Shown: positions 40,833 through 50,262, counted from the first letter of the stretch. The stretch: 62,091 nt of DNA from Rhodospirillaceae bacterium (GCA_020638595.1 JACKIG010000021.1:1-62091); one strand, 5' to 3'. Program-made: numbers and translations. The notes: generated from the letters alone by a model not told the origin.

Positions 40833-41273
40833 ATGCGGTTTGCGCGATTGTGGGCGGCGGCGTTGGCGGCGGGCCTGGCCCTGGTGGCCGCGGTGCCGCC
40901 GGCGGCGGCGCAGACGGAGATCGGGCAGCTCTGGTGCAACGGCAGCGACGGGGCCAGCCGGATCCAGGGGCACCTGCTGGCGGATCTCTGGGAGTCCAGC
41001 GCCCCCGACCCGCGCGCCTACTTCCCCCAGCTGGTGCAGGGCCAGATCGGCCGGATCCCCGGGCTGGTGCGCCTGTTCGGCCACATGCAGGACATGAACG
41101 GCAACCTGGTCAACTTCGAAGTCTTCCTGGGCGGCGGCAACCAGGGGACCGGATCGGTCTGGTTCAACGGCGCCCGCCACCGCGAGATCCACATCACCCT
41201 GGTATTCGGCGGGCAGAGCTTCACCGTCTACCCCGAAACCGGCGGCATCGCCCAGTTCACCTGCACGATCTAG
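40833..41273 (+). CDS. secreted protein of unknown function
   Basis: 146 residues with a signal peptide (ARLWAAALAAGLALVAAVPP ending AAAQTE). The mature part has two cysteines (QLWCNGSDG near the start and the final FTCTI), likely a disulphide linking both ends, and a beta-rich composition (FEVFLGGGNQGTGSVWFNGA). GGGAGGGCCAGGGG precedes the ATG. It is a single gene between the riboswitch region and the antisense GntR gene. No family recognised. Confidence 0.65.
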   Translation: MRFARLWAAALAAGLALVAAVPPAAAQTEIGQLWCNGSDGASRIQGHLLADLWESSAPDPRAYFPQLVQGQIGRIPGLVRLFGHMQDMNGNLVNFEVFLGGGNQGTGSVWFNGARHREIHITLVFGGQSFTVYPETGGIAQFTCTI

Positions 41274-41341
41274 AGTCCGATTCCACGACGTCGGATCGAC
41301 GTCATCGGTGATTCAGGCTCCAACCCGCTCCAGCGACCGAC

Positions 41342-42079
41342 TCACCCCGACGTCGCCCTGCTCTCGGCGGCAGCGTCGCGGGCCAGGTGGTGCTGGATGG
41401 CGGTCCAGGTGGACTCCATATGGCCGCGCAGCCCGCGCCCCAGCTCCGCCCCGTTGCGCGCCTGCAATGCGGCGATGAAGCCCTCGTGCTCCGTCACGGC
41501 CACCTGCCAGCGATCGGGATAGCGATTGCCGTAGTAGCGGATCTGGCGCATGCGGGCGCTGAGCGCGGTATGGGCGTGGGACAGTGTCGGGTTGTGGGCA
41601 ATGCGCACGATCGCCGCATGGATCGACTGGTTGAGCTTGAAATAGGCCAGCCGGTCGCGCTTGGCGTATTGCGCCATCATCTCATAGTGCAGGGCCACGA
41701 CCTCGCGGATCTCCTCGTCGGTGGCCACGGCGCAGGCCAGCTCGCCCGCCAGCATCTCCAGCACGCCGATGACCTGCAGCATGCCCTGCATGTCCTCCGG
41801 CGACAGCTTGGTCACGGTGGCGCCGCGGTTGGGCGGCAGCTCCACCAGCCCCTCGCTGGCCAGCACCTTGATGGCCTCGCGCAGGGGCGTGCGCGAGATC
41901 CCGAAATGCTCGCACAATTCGCGCTCCGGCAGGCGCTGGCCGGGCCTGAGGTCCTCCTCGATGATCATGTCGCGCAGCCGCGTGACGACCTCCTCGTGCA
42001 GCGACCGGCGCCGGATCACCGGTGCCTGGCCGAAGCCGCCGCGGGCATCCGTCGCGGGATCGCCGGGATCCGTCGTCAT
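41342..42079 (-). CDS. GntR family regulator, FCD subfamily
   Basis: 245 residues. Winged HTH RPGQRLPERELCEHFGISRT then PLREAIKVLASEGL, and an FCD domain (EMMAQYAKRDRLAYFKLNQS; TEHEGFIAALQARNGAEL) with the metal His positions. It is the last gene of the minus-strand set fuconate-dehydratase-like, pdxA-like, gntR and likely controls that set and the divergent TRAP operon through the palindromes in 44650-44822. Confidence 0.9.
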   Translation of the reverse strand: MTTDPGDPATDARGGFGQAPVIRRRSLHEEVVTRLRDMIIEEDLRPGQRLPERELCEHFGISRTPLREAIKVLASEGLVELPPNRGATVTKLSPEDMQGMLQVIGVLEMLAGELACAVATDEEIREVVALHYEMMAQYAKRDRLAYFKLNQSIHAAIVRIAHNPTLSHAHTALSARMRQIRYYGNRYPDRWQVAVTEHEGFIAALQARNGAELGRGLRGHMESTWTAIQHHLARDAAAESRATSG

Positions 42080-42223
42080 GGGCCCTCACCAGGCAAGTGC
42101 CGGCGGCTTCCGGGACGTTCCGGCCGGCAGGAACGACAGGATATTGGCATCGCCCACCGCTTCACCAGCACGCATTTCACCGGGGCGCCCCCGGCCGCCT
42201 GCCTGTGCAGACGGTACGGCCCG

Positions 42224-43231
42224 TCACGCAGCCGCCCGCTGCCGCTCGGCCGCCATGCGGCAGCCGACCAGGAAGGCCCGGCGCATCGCCTCGGGATTGG
42301 CGATGCCGCGGCCCACGATGTCGAAGGCCGTGCCGTGGGCGGGCGTCGTCACCGCAATGGGCAGACCGCCCAGCACCGTGACCCCGCGTTCGAAACCCAT
42401 CAGCTTCATCGCGATCTGCCCCTGGTCGTGATACATGCTGACGACGGCGTCGAACTCCCCCGCCTGCGCGCGGCGGAAGATGATGTCGGCCGGAAACGGG
42501 CCCAGCGCGGCAATGCCGGCGGCCTTGGCCTCCCCGACGGCCGGGGCGATCACGTCGATCTCCTCCCGCCCGAAGACGCCGCCATCCCCGGCATGGGGGT
42601 TCAGCCCGGCCACACCGATGCGCGGGCGGGGAATGCCGGCGGCCCGCAAGGCGTCGTGGATCAGGCGGACCGCACGCACGACGCCCTCGCGCGTCACCGC
42701 CCCGCTGACCTTGGACAGCGGGATGTGGGACGTGACCCGCCCGGTCCACAGGGTGTCGAGCACGTTGAACTCGCTGACCGGGCCGTCGAAGCCGATCTCG
42801 TGGGCCACGAACTGCAGCTCGTCATCGAAGCCCAGGCCCGCCATGTGCATGGCCTGCTTGTTGAACGGGGCAAAGCAGATCGCGTCGATCGTGCCGGCCC
42901 GGGCCAGCGCCAAGGCCAGCCGCAGGCATTCCAGCACGGTGCGGCCCGCCGGTTCCATCGCCGTGCCCGGCACCAGGCCTGCCGGGTCGGCGCCCGGAAA
43001 ATCCAGCAACGCGGGCGACTGGCTGCCGGCTGCCCACGCTTCGGCCGACTTGTACGCCGGCAGCGTCCCGTCCAGGCCGGCGACCCGCCGGCCGGCCGCC
43101 AGATAGCGCCCGTCGCCGATCACCAGCACACGGGCGCGGGCGATCGCCACCTCGTCGGCCAGCAGCTTGGCAACCAGTTCCGGCCCGATCCCGCAGGGGT
43201 CGCCCAGCAGAACACCGATCTTGGGAAGCAT
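42224..43231 (-). CDS. PdxA2-like 4-phospho-acid dehydrogenase (4-hydroxythreonine-4-phosphate dehydrogenase family)
   Basis: 335 residues of the PdxA family: GDPCGIGPEL at the N-terminus, SGAVTREGV, GLNPHAGDGG and the metal-site MYHDQGQIAMKL, AHGTAFDI. GAGGAGA precedes ATG 43231. Its place between a GntR regulator and an enolase-superfamily dehydratase, opposite a TRAP transporter, points to the PdxA2 branch that oxidises phosphorylated four-carbon sugar acids (for example 4-phospho-D-erythronate), not vitamin B6 synthesis. The kinase (DUF1537 type) normally paired with PdxA2 is not in the window. Confidence 0.85.
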   Translation of the reverse strand: MLPKIGVLLGDPCGIGPELVAKLLADEVAIARARVLVIGDGRYLAAGRRVAGLDGTLPAYKSAEAWAAGSQSPALLDFPGADPAGLVPGTAMEPAGRTVLECLRLALALARAGTIDAICFAPFNKQAMHMAGLGFDDELQFVAHEIGFDGPVSEFNVLDTLWTGRVTSHIPLSKVSGAVTREGVVRAVRLIHDALRAAGIPRPRIGVAGLNPHAGDGGVFGREEIDVIAPAVGEAKAAGIAALGPFPADIIFRRAQAGEFDAVVSMYHDQGQIAMKLMGFERGVTVLGGLPIAVTTPAHGTAFDIVGRGIANPEAMRRAFLVGCRMAAERQRAAA

Positions 43232-43278
43232 CAGGGTCTCCTCGATTGCCGGTCCCGGGGGAAGATGGCGCCCGCCGG

Positions 43279-44586
43279 TCAAGCCGCCCGCCAGGCGGCA
43301 CCGGCGGGGAACTCGTACATGTCCAGGCTCTCGGGCTTCATCTCGATGCTGTAGCCCGGCCGGTCCGGCGGCATGTAGCGGCCGTGCTGCATGCGCACGG
43401 GATCGACGAAGTGCTCGTGCAGGTGGTCGGCATATTCCGTCAGCCGGCCGTCCAGCGACGCCGACACGGCGATGTAGTCGAACAGCGACAGGTGCTGGAC
43501 GTACTCGCACAGGCCGACGCCGCCGGCATGCGGCCAGACCGGGATGCCGAACTTCGCCGCCATCAGCAGCACGGCCAGCACCTCGTTGACGCCGCCCAGC
43601 CGGCAGGCGTCGATCTGGCAGACATCGATCGCCTGGGCCTGGAACAGCTGCTTGAACATCACCCGGTTGTGGCAATGCTCGCCGGTCGCCACGCCCATCG
43701 GGCGGATCGCGCGGCGGATGGCGGCGTGGCCCAGGACGTCGTCGGGACTGGTCGGCTCCTCGATGAACCAGGGCCGGAACTCCGCCAGCCGCGTCATGTG
43801 CGCAATCGCCTGCTCGACCCCCCACACCTGGTTGGCATCCACCATCAGCTTGCGCTCAAACCCGATCTCTTCGCGGATCAGCCGTGCGCGCCGGATGTCG
43901 TCCTCCACATCCGCGCCGACCTTGATCTTGAAATTCTCCCAGCCCGCGGCAACGGCATCGCGGCACAGCCGGCGCATCTTGTCGTCGGGATAGCCCAGCC
44001 AGCCCGCCGAGGTCGTGTAGGCGGGATAGCCCCGGGTGCGCATCTCCGCCTCGCGGGCGGCCTTGGTCGGCGCGTTGCAGTGCAGGATCTCCAGCGCCTC
44101 GGCCGGGCTCAACGCGTCCTCGATGTAGCGGAAGTCGATGCAGCGGACGACCTGTTCCGGCGTCATGTCGGCCAGCAGCTGCCACACCGGCTTGCCGGCG
44201 GCCTTCGCCCACAAATCCCAGCTGGCGTTGACGACCGCGGCCAGCGCCAGGTGGATCGCCCCCTTCTCCGGCCCGATCCAGCGCAGCTGGCTGTCGCCGT
44301 TCAACGCCCGCCAATAGCCGCCCATGTCGGCGGCGATGTCCGACAGCCGGCAGCCAATCACCAGCGGCGCCAGCGCCCGCACGGCAGCGACGCAGATCTC
44401 GTTGCCGCGGCCGATGGTGAAGGTCATGCCGTGACCGTCCGGTGCTGAGGCCGGTTCGGTATGCAGAACGACATAGGTCGCCGAGTAGTCCGGCGCCTCG
44501 TTCATCGCGTCGGACCCGTCGAGCGTGCGCGACGTGGGGAACCGGATGTCCCGCACCGTGACCCCTGCAATCGTGCAATCCTGCAT
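43279..44586 (-). CDS. enolase-superfamily sugar acid dehydratase, L-fuconate dehydratase-like
   Basis: 435 residues, the length of FucD. Domain signature WDLWAKAAGKPVWQLLADMT; the KxK motif FKIKVGA with catalytic Lys; Mg ligands in LMVDANQVW, FIEEPTSPDD and ATGEHCHNR; the general-acid His in PHAGGVGLCEY. These match the mandelate-racemase subgroup and especially L-fuconate dehydratase, which removes water from a six-carbon sugar acid. The true substrate may differ. It is the first gene of the minus-strand operon; the intergenic region before it has two operator-like palindromes. Confidence 0.87.
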   Translation of the reverse strand: MQDCTIAGVTVRDIRFPTSRTLDGSDAMNEAPDYSATYVVLHTEPASAPDGHGMTFTIGRGNEICVAAVRALAPLVIGCRLSDIAADMGGYWRALNGDSQLRWIGPEKGAIHLALAAVVNASWDLWAKAAGKPVWQLLADMTPEQVVRCIDFRYIEDALSPAEALEILHCNAPTKAAREAEMRTRGYPAYTTSAGWLGYPDDKMRRLCRDAVAAGWENFKIKVGADVEDDIRRARLIREEIGFERKLMVDANQVWGVEQAIAHMTRLAEFRPWFIEEPTSPDDVLGHAAIRRAIRPMGVATGEHCHNRVMFKQLFQAQAIDVCQIDACRLGGVNEVLAVLLMAAKFGIPVWPHAGGVGLCEYVQHLSLFDYIAVSASLDGRLTEYADHLHEHFVDPVRMQHGRYMPPDRPGYSIEMKPESLDMYEFPAGAAWRAA

Positions 44587-44657
44587 GCGCCAAGCCCCTC
44601 TCGCCCGTTGCGCGCCTCTGCGGGTGCGCGCCAAGCCAGGCATCACGTAGCATTCTT

Positions 44658-44672
44658 TGCATTCTGAATGCA
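44658..44672. promoter_or_regulatory. perfect 15-bp palindrome, candidate regulator operator
   Basis: TGCATTCTGAATGCA is a perfect palindrome around a central T. It lies 72 bp upstream of the fuconate-dehydratase-like gene on its promoter side, within the divergent intergenic region. GntR proteins of the FCD group commonly use sites of this length. Confidence 0.55.
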
Positions 44673-44792
44673 ATATCCAGGTGAAATGGTGCCGCCGGCC
44701 GATCGCCTGCCCGGCCGCCGAAGACCTGCGACAAACGCGCGGATCTCCTGAAATTCCGCCTCGCCAGCGGTCGCCATGGGCGAACAGGCCGA

Positions 44793-44822
44793 TTGACAGA
44801 GATTTGAATATTGTATACGAAC
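44793..44822 (+). promoter_or_regulatory. candidate promoter overlapping a TTGTATAC site for the TRAP operon
   Basis: TTGACA (44793-44798), a 17-base spacer and TACGAA (44816-44821) could form a promoter for the plus-strand TRAP genes. TTGTATACGAA (44811-44821) resembles an FCD-type operator and overlaps the -10, so repressor binding would block it. The leader to ATG 45032 would be about 200 nt, which is long; the -10 is weak. Confidence 0.4.
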
Positions 44823-45031
44823 TTTGGAAACAGAGAACAGGCCGGTGCGGTCGTAGCGTGCCAAAGCCGGCCAGCTGGGGAGAGATGTCCACCTTCGCCC
44901 GCCCGTCGCAACAGGGCTCGACGCCAGCCATCCGGCCGGTGTTCGGCGTCCCGGCCTCGGCATCGGCGCAGCCTGCCCTCCTCCCCCGCCGCCATCCCGT
45001 GTCGTCCCGACCCAAGGAGGAGAGGCCAGCC

Positions 45032-46033
45032 ATGACCCGCATCACGCGTCGCACCGCCCTTCGCGCATCCGCGGCCACCGCCGTTGCCCTCGGCATGCCG
45101 TTCATCCGCCGGGCCCATGCCCAGGCGGTGACACTGCGGTTCGGCCATTACGGTGCCACGCAGGACAGCGCCACCGCAGCGGCCGAACGGTTCAAGGAGG
45201 TGGTGGAGGAGCGCTCCGGCGGGGAGATCGAGATCAGCCTGCATCCCGCCCACGAACTGGGCAACGATCCGGCGCTGCTGCAGGGCGTCCGCCTGGGCAC
45301 CATCGACATCGCCATGACCGGCAATCCCTATTTCACCGCCTTCGCCCCGGAAATGAACGTGCTGGACCTGCCGTTCCTGTTCCACTCCAGCGAGCATGTG
45401 TACGGCGTCTTCGACGGCGAGATCGGCCGCCAGGTGCTGGACGGGATGGCGCGCCACCAGCTTCAGGGGCTGGCCTTGTGGGAGATCGGGTTCCGCAACC
45501 TCACCAATTCCGTCCGCCCGATCCGCGAGCCCGCCGACCTGCAGGGCCTGAAGATCCGCACGACCCCGAACCCGGCCCATGTCCGCGCCTTCGAACTCTT
45601 GGGCGCGGTGCCGACGCCGATGCCGTTCGGCGAGGTCTATCTGGCCTTGCAGACGGGGGCCGTCGACGGCCAGGAAAACCCCGTCAACCACATCTATGCC
45701 AACCGACTGTACGAGGTGCAGGACCATCTGAGCCTCACCCGCCATGCCTTCACCGCGTCGCCCATGGCCATGAACAAGGCCAAGTACGACAGCCTGGATG
45801 CCGACATGCAGCAGCTGCTGCTGGATGCGGCGCTGGAGGGCGCACGCTTCGAACGCACCCTGAACGAGGAGCGGGAGGCCGGAAGCCTGCAAGCCATGAA
45901 GGACGCCGGCATGCAGGTGGTGGAGGACCCCGATGTCGAGGCGTTCCAGGCGATCGTCGCCGATGAGACCTGGGCGATGTACGCCGACGAGCACGGCAGC
46001 GAGCTGATCGACGCTATCGAAGCGGCTGGCTGA
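45032..46033 (+). CDS. TRAP transporter binding protein, DctP family
   Basis: 333 residues. The N-terminal TRITRRTALRASAATAVALG with twin Arg suggests Tat export, ending HAQAV. The family block LQGLKIRTTPNPAHVRAFEL contains the carboxylate-binding Arg, and FGEVYLALQTGAVDGQENPV is a strong DctP signature. AAGGAGG precedes the ATG. It likely captures a sugar acid that the dehydratase and PdxA-like enzyme process. Confidence 0.93.
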   Translation: MTRITRRTALRASAATAVALGMPFIRRAHAQAVTLRFGHYGATQDSATAAAERFKEVVEERSGGEIEISLHPAHELGNDPALLQGVRLGTIDIAMTGNPYFTAFAPEMNVLDLPFLFHSSEHVYGVFDGEIGRQVLDGMARHQLQGLALWEIGFRNLTNSVRPIREPADLQGLKIRTTPNPAHVRAFELLGAVPTPMPFGEVYLALQTGAVDGQENPVNHIYANRLYEVQDHLSLTRHAFTASPMAMNKAKYDSLDADMQQLLLDAALEGARFERTLNEEREAGSLQAMKDAGMQVVEDPDVEAFQAIVADETWAMYADEHGSELIDAIEAAG

Positions 46034-46050
46034 CCGATACAAGGGCGGCC

Positions 46051-46527
46051 ATGTTCGACAGACCGATCCGACTGGCGGCCCGCGTGCTCAACCTGCTGGT
46101 GGGCGGCCTGCTGCTGGCCATCGTGTGCATCACGCTGGCCCAGGTGGTCGCCCGCTATGCCCTGGGTGCCTCGCTGGTCTGGAGCGAGGAGCTCACCCGC
46201 CTCCTGCATCTGTGGATGGTCGCCCTTGCCGCCGTCGGCGGCGCCCATATGCGCATCGGCCTGGTCGACCGGCACCTGTCCCGCGGGCTCCAGCGCGGCC
46301 TTCTGCTGGCCAGTAGCGCCTTGTGCCTGGTGATGCTGGTCATCCTGGTGCGCGGGTCATGGAACATGGCGGATCTGGTCCGGTACGACCGCTATACCGG
46401 CGTCGACCTGCCGGTCAGCCTCGCCTTCCAGGCCTTCGTGGTCGGCGGTGCCGCCTGGGCGCTTGCCCTGGTCGGCGAAACGGTGCGCCGGTGGCGCGCC
46501 CCGGGGGCCGGCGAGGCGCCGCGATGA
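46051..46527 (+). CDS. TRAP transporter small permease, DctQ family
   Basis: 158 residues, four membrane segments (LLVGGLLLAIVCITLAQVVA first) with the conserved WSEELTRLLHLWMV and GGAHMRIGLVDRH blocks of DctQ. It begins 17 bp after dctP and its stop overlaps the dctM start (ATGA). Confidence 0.92.
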   Translation: MFDRPIRLAARVLNLLVGGLLLAIVCITLAQVVARYALGASLVWSEELTRLLHLWMVALAAVGGAHMRIGLVDRHLSRGLQRGLLLASSALCLVMLVILVRGSWNMADLVRYDRYTGVDLPVSLAFQAFVVGGAAWALALVGETVRRWRAPGAGEAPR

Positions 46528-47807
46528 TGACGGTGCTGCTGTTGCTGGGCAGCATGCTGCTGCTCAGCATCCTGGGGGTCCCGCTGGTCTTCGCCATCCT
46601 GGCGTCGTCGCTGGCCACGCTGCTGGTCTACCGGCCCGGCATTCCGTTCGAAATCGTGCCGCAGCTGTTCGTCAACGGGATCGACCGGTCGGTGCTGCTG
46701 GCCGTCGTCTTCTTCTTCCTGGCGGGCGAGCTGATGAACCGCGGGGGCATCACCCAGCGCATCGTCGACTTCGCCAATGCCCTGGTCGGTCCCATCCGCG
46801 GCGGCCTGGGCCACGTCAACATCCTGTCGTCGGTGTTCTTTTCCGGCATCTCCGGTTCGGCCGTCGCCGATACGGCGGCCGTCGGGTCCACCATGATCCC
46901 GGCGATGGTCCGTCACGGCTATTCGCGGGCCTTCTCCGCCGCCGTGACCCAGACATCCTCTGTCATCGGCCCGATCATTCCGCCTTCGATTCCGGTCATC
47001 GTCTATGCCGTGCTGGCGGAGGTATCCGTCGGGCGGATGTTCCTGGCGGGTATCGTCCCGGGGCTGGTCGTCAGTCTCTGCCTGATGGTCGCGGTCTATG
47101 TCATCAGCCTGCGCCGCGGCTATCCGAAGGAAGCCCGCGTGCCGATGGCGGCGATCCTGAAGCGCGGCGTCGATGCGGGCCTGGCGCTGTTCGCGCCGCT
47201 GATCATCGTCGGCGGCATCCTGGGGGGCGTGTTCACCGCGACGGAGGCCGGCGCCGTCGCCGTGCTGTACAGCTTCCTGCTCGGCCGGCTGGGCTATCGC
47301 GAGCTTTCCTGGCGCGACGCCTGGACCGCGATGCTCCAGTCCGCGCGCGGGGCCGCCACGGTCATGGTCATCCTCGGCGCCTCGACCCTGTTCGCCTGGA
47401 TCGTCGCCGACCTTCAGGTCAGCCGCACCGTCGGCGCCGCGATCCTAGCGGTGTCGGAACAGCCCTGGCTGGTGTTGCTGCTGATCAACCTGTTCGTCCT
47501 GCTGGTCGGGCTGTTCATGGACCCGCTGGCGGCGATGATCATCCTGGTGCCGATCTTCCTGCCGACGGTGATCGAGATCGGCGTCGACCCGATTCATTTC
47601 GGCATCGTCTTCGTGCTCAACCTGATGATCGGGCTGTGCACGCCGCCCGTCGGCTACCTGATCTACCTGTCGGCGGCGATCGCCGAAGCACGGCCGGAAG
47701 AGGTGATCCGCGAGAGCCTGCCGTTCCTGGCCGCACTGCTGGTGGCCCTGTTCCTGTGCATGTACGTGCCCGCCATCACGCTGACCCTGCCCGCGCTGAT
47801 GGATTGA
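46524..47807 (+). CDS. TRAP transporter large permease, DctM family
   Basis: 427 residues, about 12 membrane segments. Signatures: FFFLAGELMNRGGITQRIVD, FFSGISGSAVADTAAVGSTM and the C-terminal LNLMIGLCTPPVGYLIYLSA. It is the sodium-coupled translocator for the 45032 binding protein and is translationally coupled to dctQ. Confidence 0.94.
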   Translation: MMTVLLLLGSMLLLSILGVPLVFAILASSLATLLVYRPGIPFEIVPQLFVNGIDRSVLLAVVFFFLAGELMNRGGITQRIVDFANALVGPIRGGLGHVNILSSVFFSGISGSAVADTAAVGSTMIPAMVRHGYSRAFSAAVTQTSSVIGPIIPPSIPVIVYAVLAEVSVGRMFLAGIVPGLVVSLCLMVAVYVISLRRGYPKEARVPMAAILKRGVDAGLALFAPLIIVGGILGGVFTATEAGAVAVLYSFLLGRLGYRELSWRDAWTAMLQSARGAATVMVILGASTLFAWIVADLQVSRTVGAAILAVSEQPWLVLLLINLFVLLVGLFMDPLAAMIILVPIFLPTVIEIGVDPIHFGIVFVLNLMIGLCTPPVGYLIYLSAAIAEARPEEVIRESLPFLAALLVALFLCMYVPAITLTLPALMD

Positions 47808-47834
47808 GGCGCCGGATCCGGAGAGACCGCACCC

Positions 47835-48503
47835 ATGCCCCGTATCGTCGACCTCAGCATGCCCATCGCCCAGCACTTCCGCTGGCCCGTCGACCGCCAG
47901 GTCAAGGGGGACTTCGCGGCCGGCGACGTCTTCCAGGTGACGCGCATCGGGCTGTCGGTCCACGCCTTCACCCATATGGACAGCCAGCGCCACATCCTGG
48001 CCGACGGCTTCACCACCGACGACATCGCGCTGGAGCGTGTCGTCGGCGACTGCGCCGTGGTCGACCTGACCGCCGTTGCCGCCAACGAGGGCATTACGGC
48101 CGAACGGCTGGAGGCCGCGGGCGGCCATGTCCGGCCCGACGACATCGTGCTGTTGAAAACCGCGTGGGACCGAAGGCGGTCGTACACGACGCCGGACTAC
48201 TGGACGGATGCCCCCTTCATGACGCGGGAGGCCAGCGAATGGCTGCTGGCGCGCCGGCCCCGCGCCGTCGCCTATGACTTTCCCCAGGACGAGACGATCC
48301 GCCTGAGCCTGCAAGGCATCGTCCGGCCGCTGGAGGAGAACGTCACCCACGACGTCTTGTTGCGCAACGGCGTCGTCATGATCGAGTACCTGTGCAATGC
48401 GGGCGCACTGTCGGGATCGCGCACCTTCCTGTGCGCCCTGCCGCTGAAGCTGCCCGGCGCCGACGGCGCCCCGGCCCGCGTGATCGCGCTGGAGCAGGAC
48501 TGA
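47835..48503 (+). CDS. cyclase family protein (kynurenine-formamidase-like metal hydrolase)
   Basis: 222 residues. The metal-binding motif of the family, HxxTHxDxxxH, is seen as VHAFTHMDSQRHIL, and the active-site Asp in DIVLLKTAWD follows. Relatives include kynurenine formamidase (KynB) and isatin hydrolase. It starts 27 bp after dctM, so it is likely part of the TRAP operon and could open a lactone or cleave an amide in the imported compound. Confidence 0.83.
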   Translation: MPRIVDLSMPIAQHFRWPVDRQVKGDFAAGDVFQVTRIGLSVHAFTHMDSQRHILADGFTTDDIALERVVGDCAVVDLTAVAANEGITAERLEAAGGHVRPDDIVLLKTAWDRRRSYTTPDYWTDAPFMTREASEWLLARRPRAVAYDFPQDETIRLSLQGIVRPLEENVTHDVLLRNGVVMIEYLCNAGALSGSRTFLCALPLKLPGADGAPARVIALEQD

Positions 48504-48511
48504 CGCCCCGC

Positions 48512-48531
48512 CCGGCGCCGGCGGGCGCCGG
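48512..48531. terminator. bidirectional hairpin in the 34-bp convergent gap
   Basis: CCGGCGCC (48512-48519) and GGCGCCGG (48524-48531) pair around the loop GGCG, followed by TCCGGTTC. There is no long T run. It is the only structure between the convergent cyclase and adenine deaminase genes. Confidence 0.45.
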
Positions 48532-48537
48532 TCCGGT

Positions 48538-50262
48538 TCAGGCCGCGATCAGCGCCTGGCGGTCGACATCGACCAGGCCGCGGTCGGTGATCTTCAGGTG
48601 CGGGATCACCGGCAGCGCCAGGAACGCCAGCGCCAGGAAAGGCTCCGCCATGCGGCAGCCCAGCGCGGCGCCCGCCGCGCGCAGGGCGGCAAGGTGCCGG
48701 CACACCTCCTCCACCGGCCGGTCGCTCATCAGCCCGGCGATGGGCAGCGCCAGTTCGGCCGCCACTTGGCCCCCGCAGACGGCGACGAAGCCGCCCTGAA
48801 GCGCGATCACGCGGTTGACGGCCAGCGCCATGTCGGCATCGCTGTCACCGACGACGATGACGTTATGACTGTCATGCCCGACGCTGGACGCCAGCGCCCC
48901 GCCGCGCAGGCCGAACCCGCGAACGAAGCCGCGCCCGATGCCGCCACCGGCGCCATGGCGTTCCAGCACCGCCACCGCCAGCACGTCCTGGTCCGTATCG
49001 GACTGGCAATGACCGCGCCGGAACGGCAGCGTCGCCCGCAGGTGGTCCGTCACCAGCTGCCCGGGCCTCAATCCGATCACCGGTACCGTCGGCCCGCTTG
49101 CCGGCACGGCGAACAGGCCGGGCTCGACGGGGTCGAGGCGCACCGACTGCCGGCCCACGGGTGCGATCAGCCGGCGGCCCGCAAACAGCGCGTCGTCGAC
49201 CGGCCGCCCGCCGACGATCACCCGGCTGACGGCACATGCCGCCAGGTCGTCCACCAGCACGATGTCGGCGCGATAGCCCGGGGCGATCATTCCGCGATCG
49301 AAAAGGCCGAAGGCCTGGGCGGCGGACCACGACGCCGCCCGATAGGCGGCCAGCACCGGCACCCCCGCCGCGATCGCCCGGCGGATGCAATGGTCGATAT
49401 GCCCCTGCTCCACGATGTCGAGCGGACTGCGGTCATCGGTGCAGAAGGCGACGAAGGGCGAGGTCGCGTCCGTCAGCAGCGGCGCCAGGGTCGCCGCGTC
49501 CTTGGCGGCACTGCCCTCGCGGATGAACAGGCGCAGGCCCCGCCGCAGCTTGTCGGCGGCCTCCTCGCAGGAGGTGCTTTCATGGTCGTTGCAGATGCCC
49601 GCCACCGCATAGGCGTTGAGATCCCGCCCGCGGACCAGCGGCGCGTGGCCGTCGATGGGACCGCCGGCGAAGGCTGCCAGCTTGTCCAGAACCCGCGCAT
49701 CGGCCTTCAGCACGCCCGGGAAATCCATCATCTCCGCCAGGCCCAGCACCGCGGGATGGCTGCGGAAGGCCAGCAGGTCCCCCGCATCCAGCCGCGCGCC
49801 GGAGGTTTCCAGCGCGGTTGCCGGCACGCAGCTCGGCAGCTGCACGCGCAGGTTCATGGCAAGGCCCGCGGTGCTGTCGAGGACATAGCGAAGGCCCACG
49901 CCCCCCAGCACATTGGCGATCTCGTGCGGGTCGGCAATCGCCGTCGTGGTGCCGCGGGCCAGCACCGTCCGGTCGAATTCCCCGGGCGAGACCAGGCTGC
50001 TTTCGATATGCACATGCGCGTCGACGAAGCCGGGCACGGCGGTCAGCCCGGAACCGTCGATTTCCCGCCGCCCCTCATAGCGTTCGTAGACGCCGACGAT
50101 GATGCCGTCGGCAATCGCGATATCCCCGGGATCGAGCGCGCCCGTCGCCAGATCGAGGATGCGGGCATTGCGGATCACCAGGTCGGCGGGCCGGCGCCCC
50201 ATCGCCACATCGATCCGCCGGGTCAGATCCGCCGCCGTCGTACCGCGTCGCTGCGGTGGCAT
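48538..50262 (-). CDS. ade: adenine deaminase
   Basis: 574 residues, amidohydrolase superfamily. Metal site: PGFVDAHVHIESSL at the N-terminus; DPHEIANVLG; DGHAPLVRG; CTDDRSP with the last Asp. The C-terminal FVRGFGLRGGALASSVGHDS and NVIVVGDSDADM are typical of Ade. It converts adenine to hypoxanthine and ammonia. AGGAGCAGGGAA precedes ATG 50262. It is monocistronic, convergent with the cyclase gene and divergent from korA. Confidence 0.93.
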   Translation of the reverse strand: MPPQRRGTTAADLTRRIDVAMGRRPADLVIRNARILDLATGALDPGDIAIADGIIVGVYERYEGRREIDGSGLTAVPGFVDAHVHIESSLVSPGEFDRTVLARGTTTAIADPHEIANVLGGVGLRYVLDSTAGLAMNLRVQLPSCVPATALETSGARLDAGDLLAFRSHPAVLGLAEMMDFPGVLKADARVLDKLAAFAGGPIDGHAPLVRGRDLNAYAVAGICNDHESTSCEEAADKLRRGLRLFIREGSAAKDAATLAPLLTDATSPFVAFCTDDRSPLDIVEQGHIDHCIRRAIAAGVPVLAAYRAASWSAAQAFGLFDRGMIAPGYRADIVLVDDLAACAVSRVIVGGRPVDDALFAGRRLIAPVGRQSVRLDPVEPGLFAVPASGPTVPVIGLRPGQLVTDHLRATLPFRRGHCQSDTDQDVLAVAVLERHGAGGGIGRGFVRGFGLRGGALASSVGHDSHNVIVVGDSDADMALAVNRVIALQGGFVAVCGGQVAAELALPIAGLMSDRPVEEVCRHLAALRAAGAALGCRMAEPFLALAFLALPVIPHLKITDRGLVDVDRQALIAA

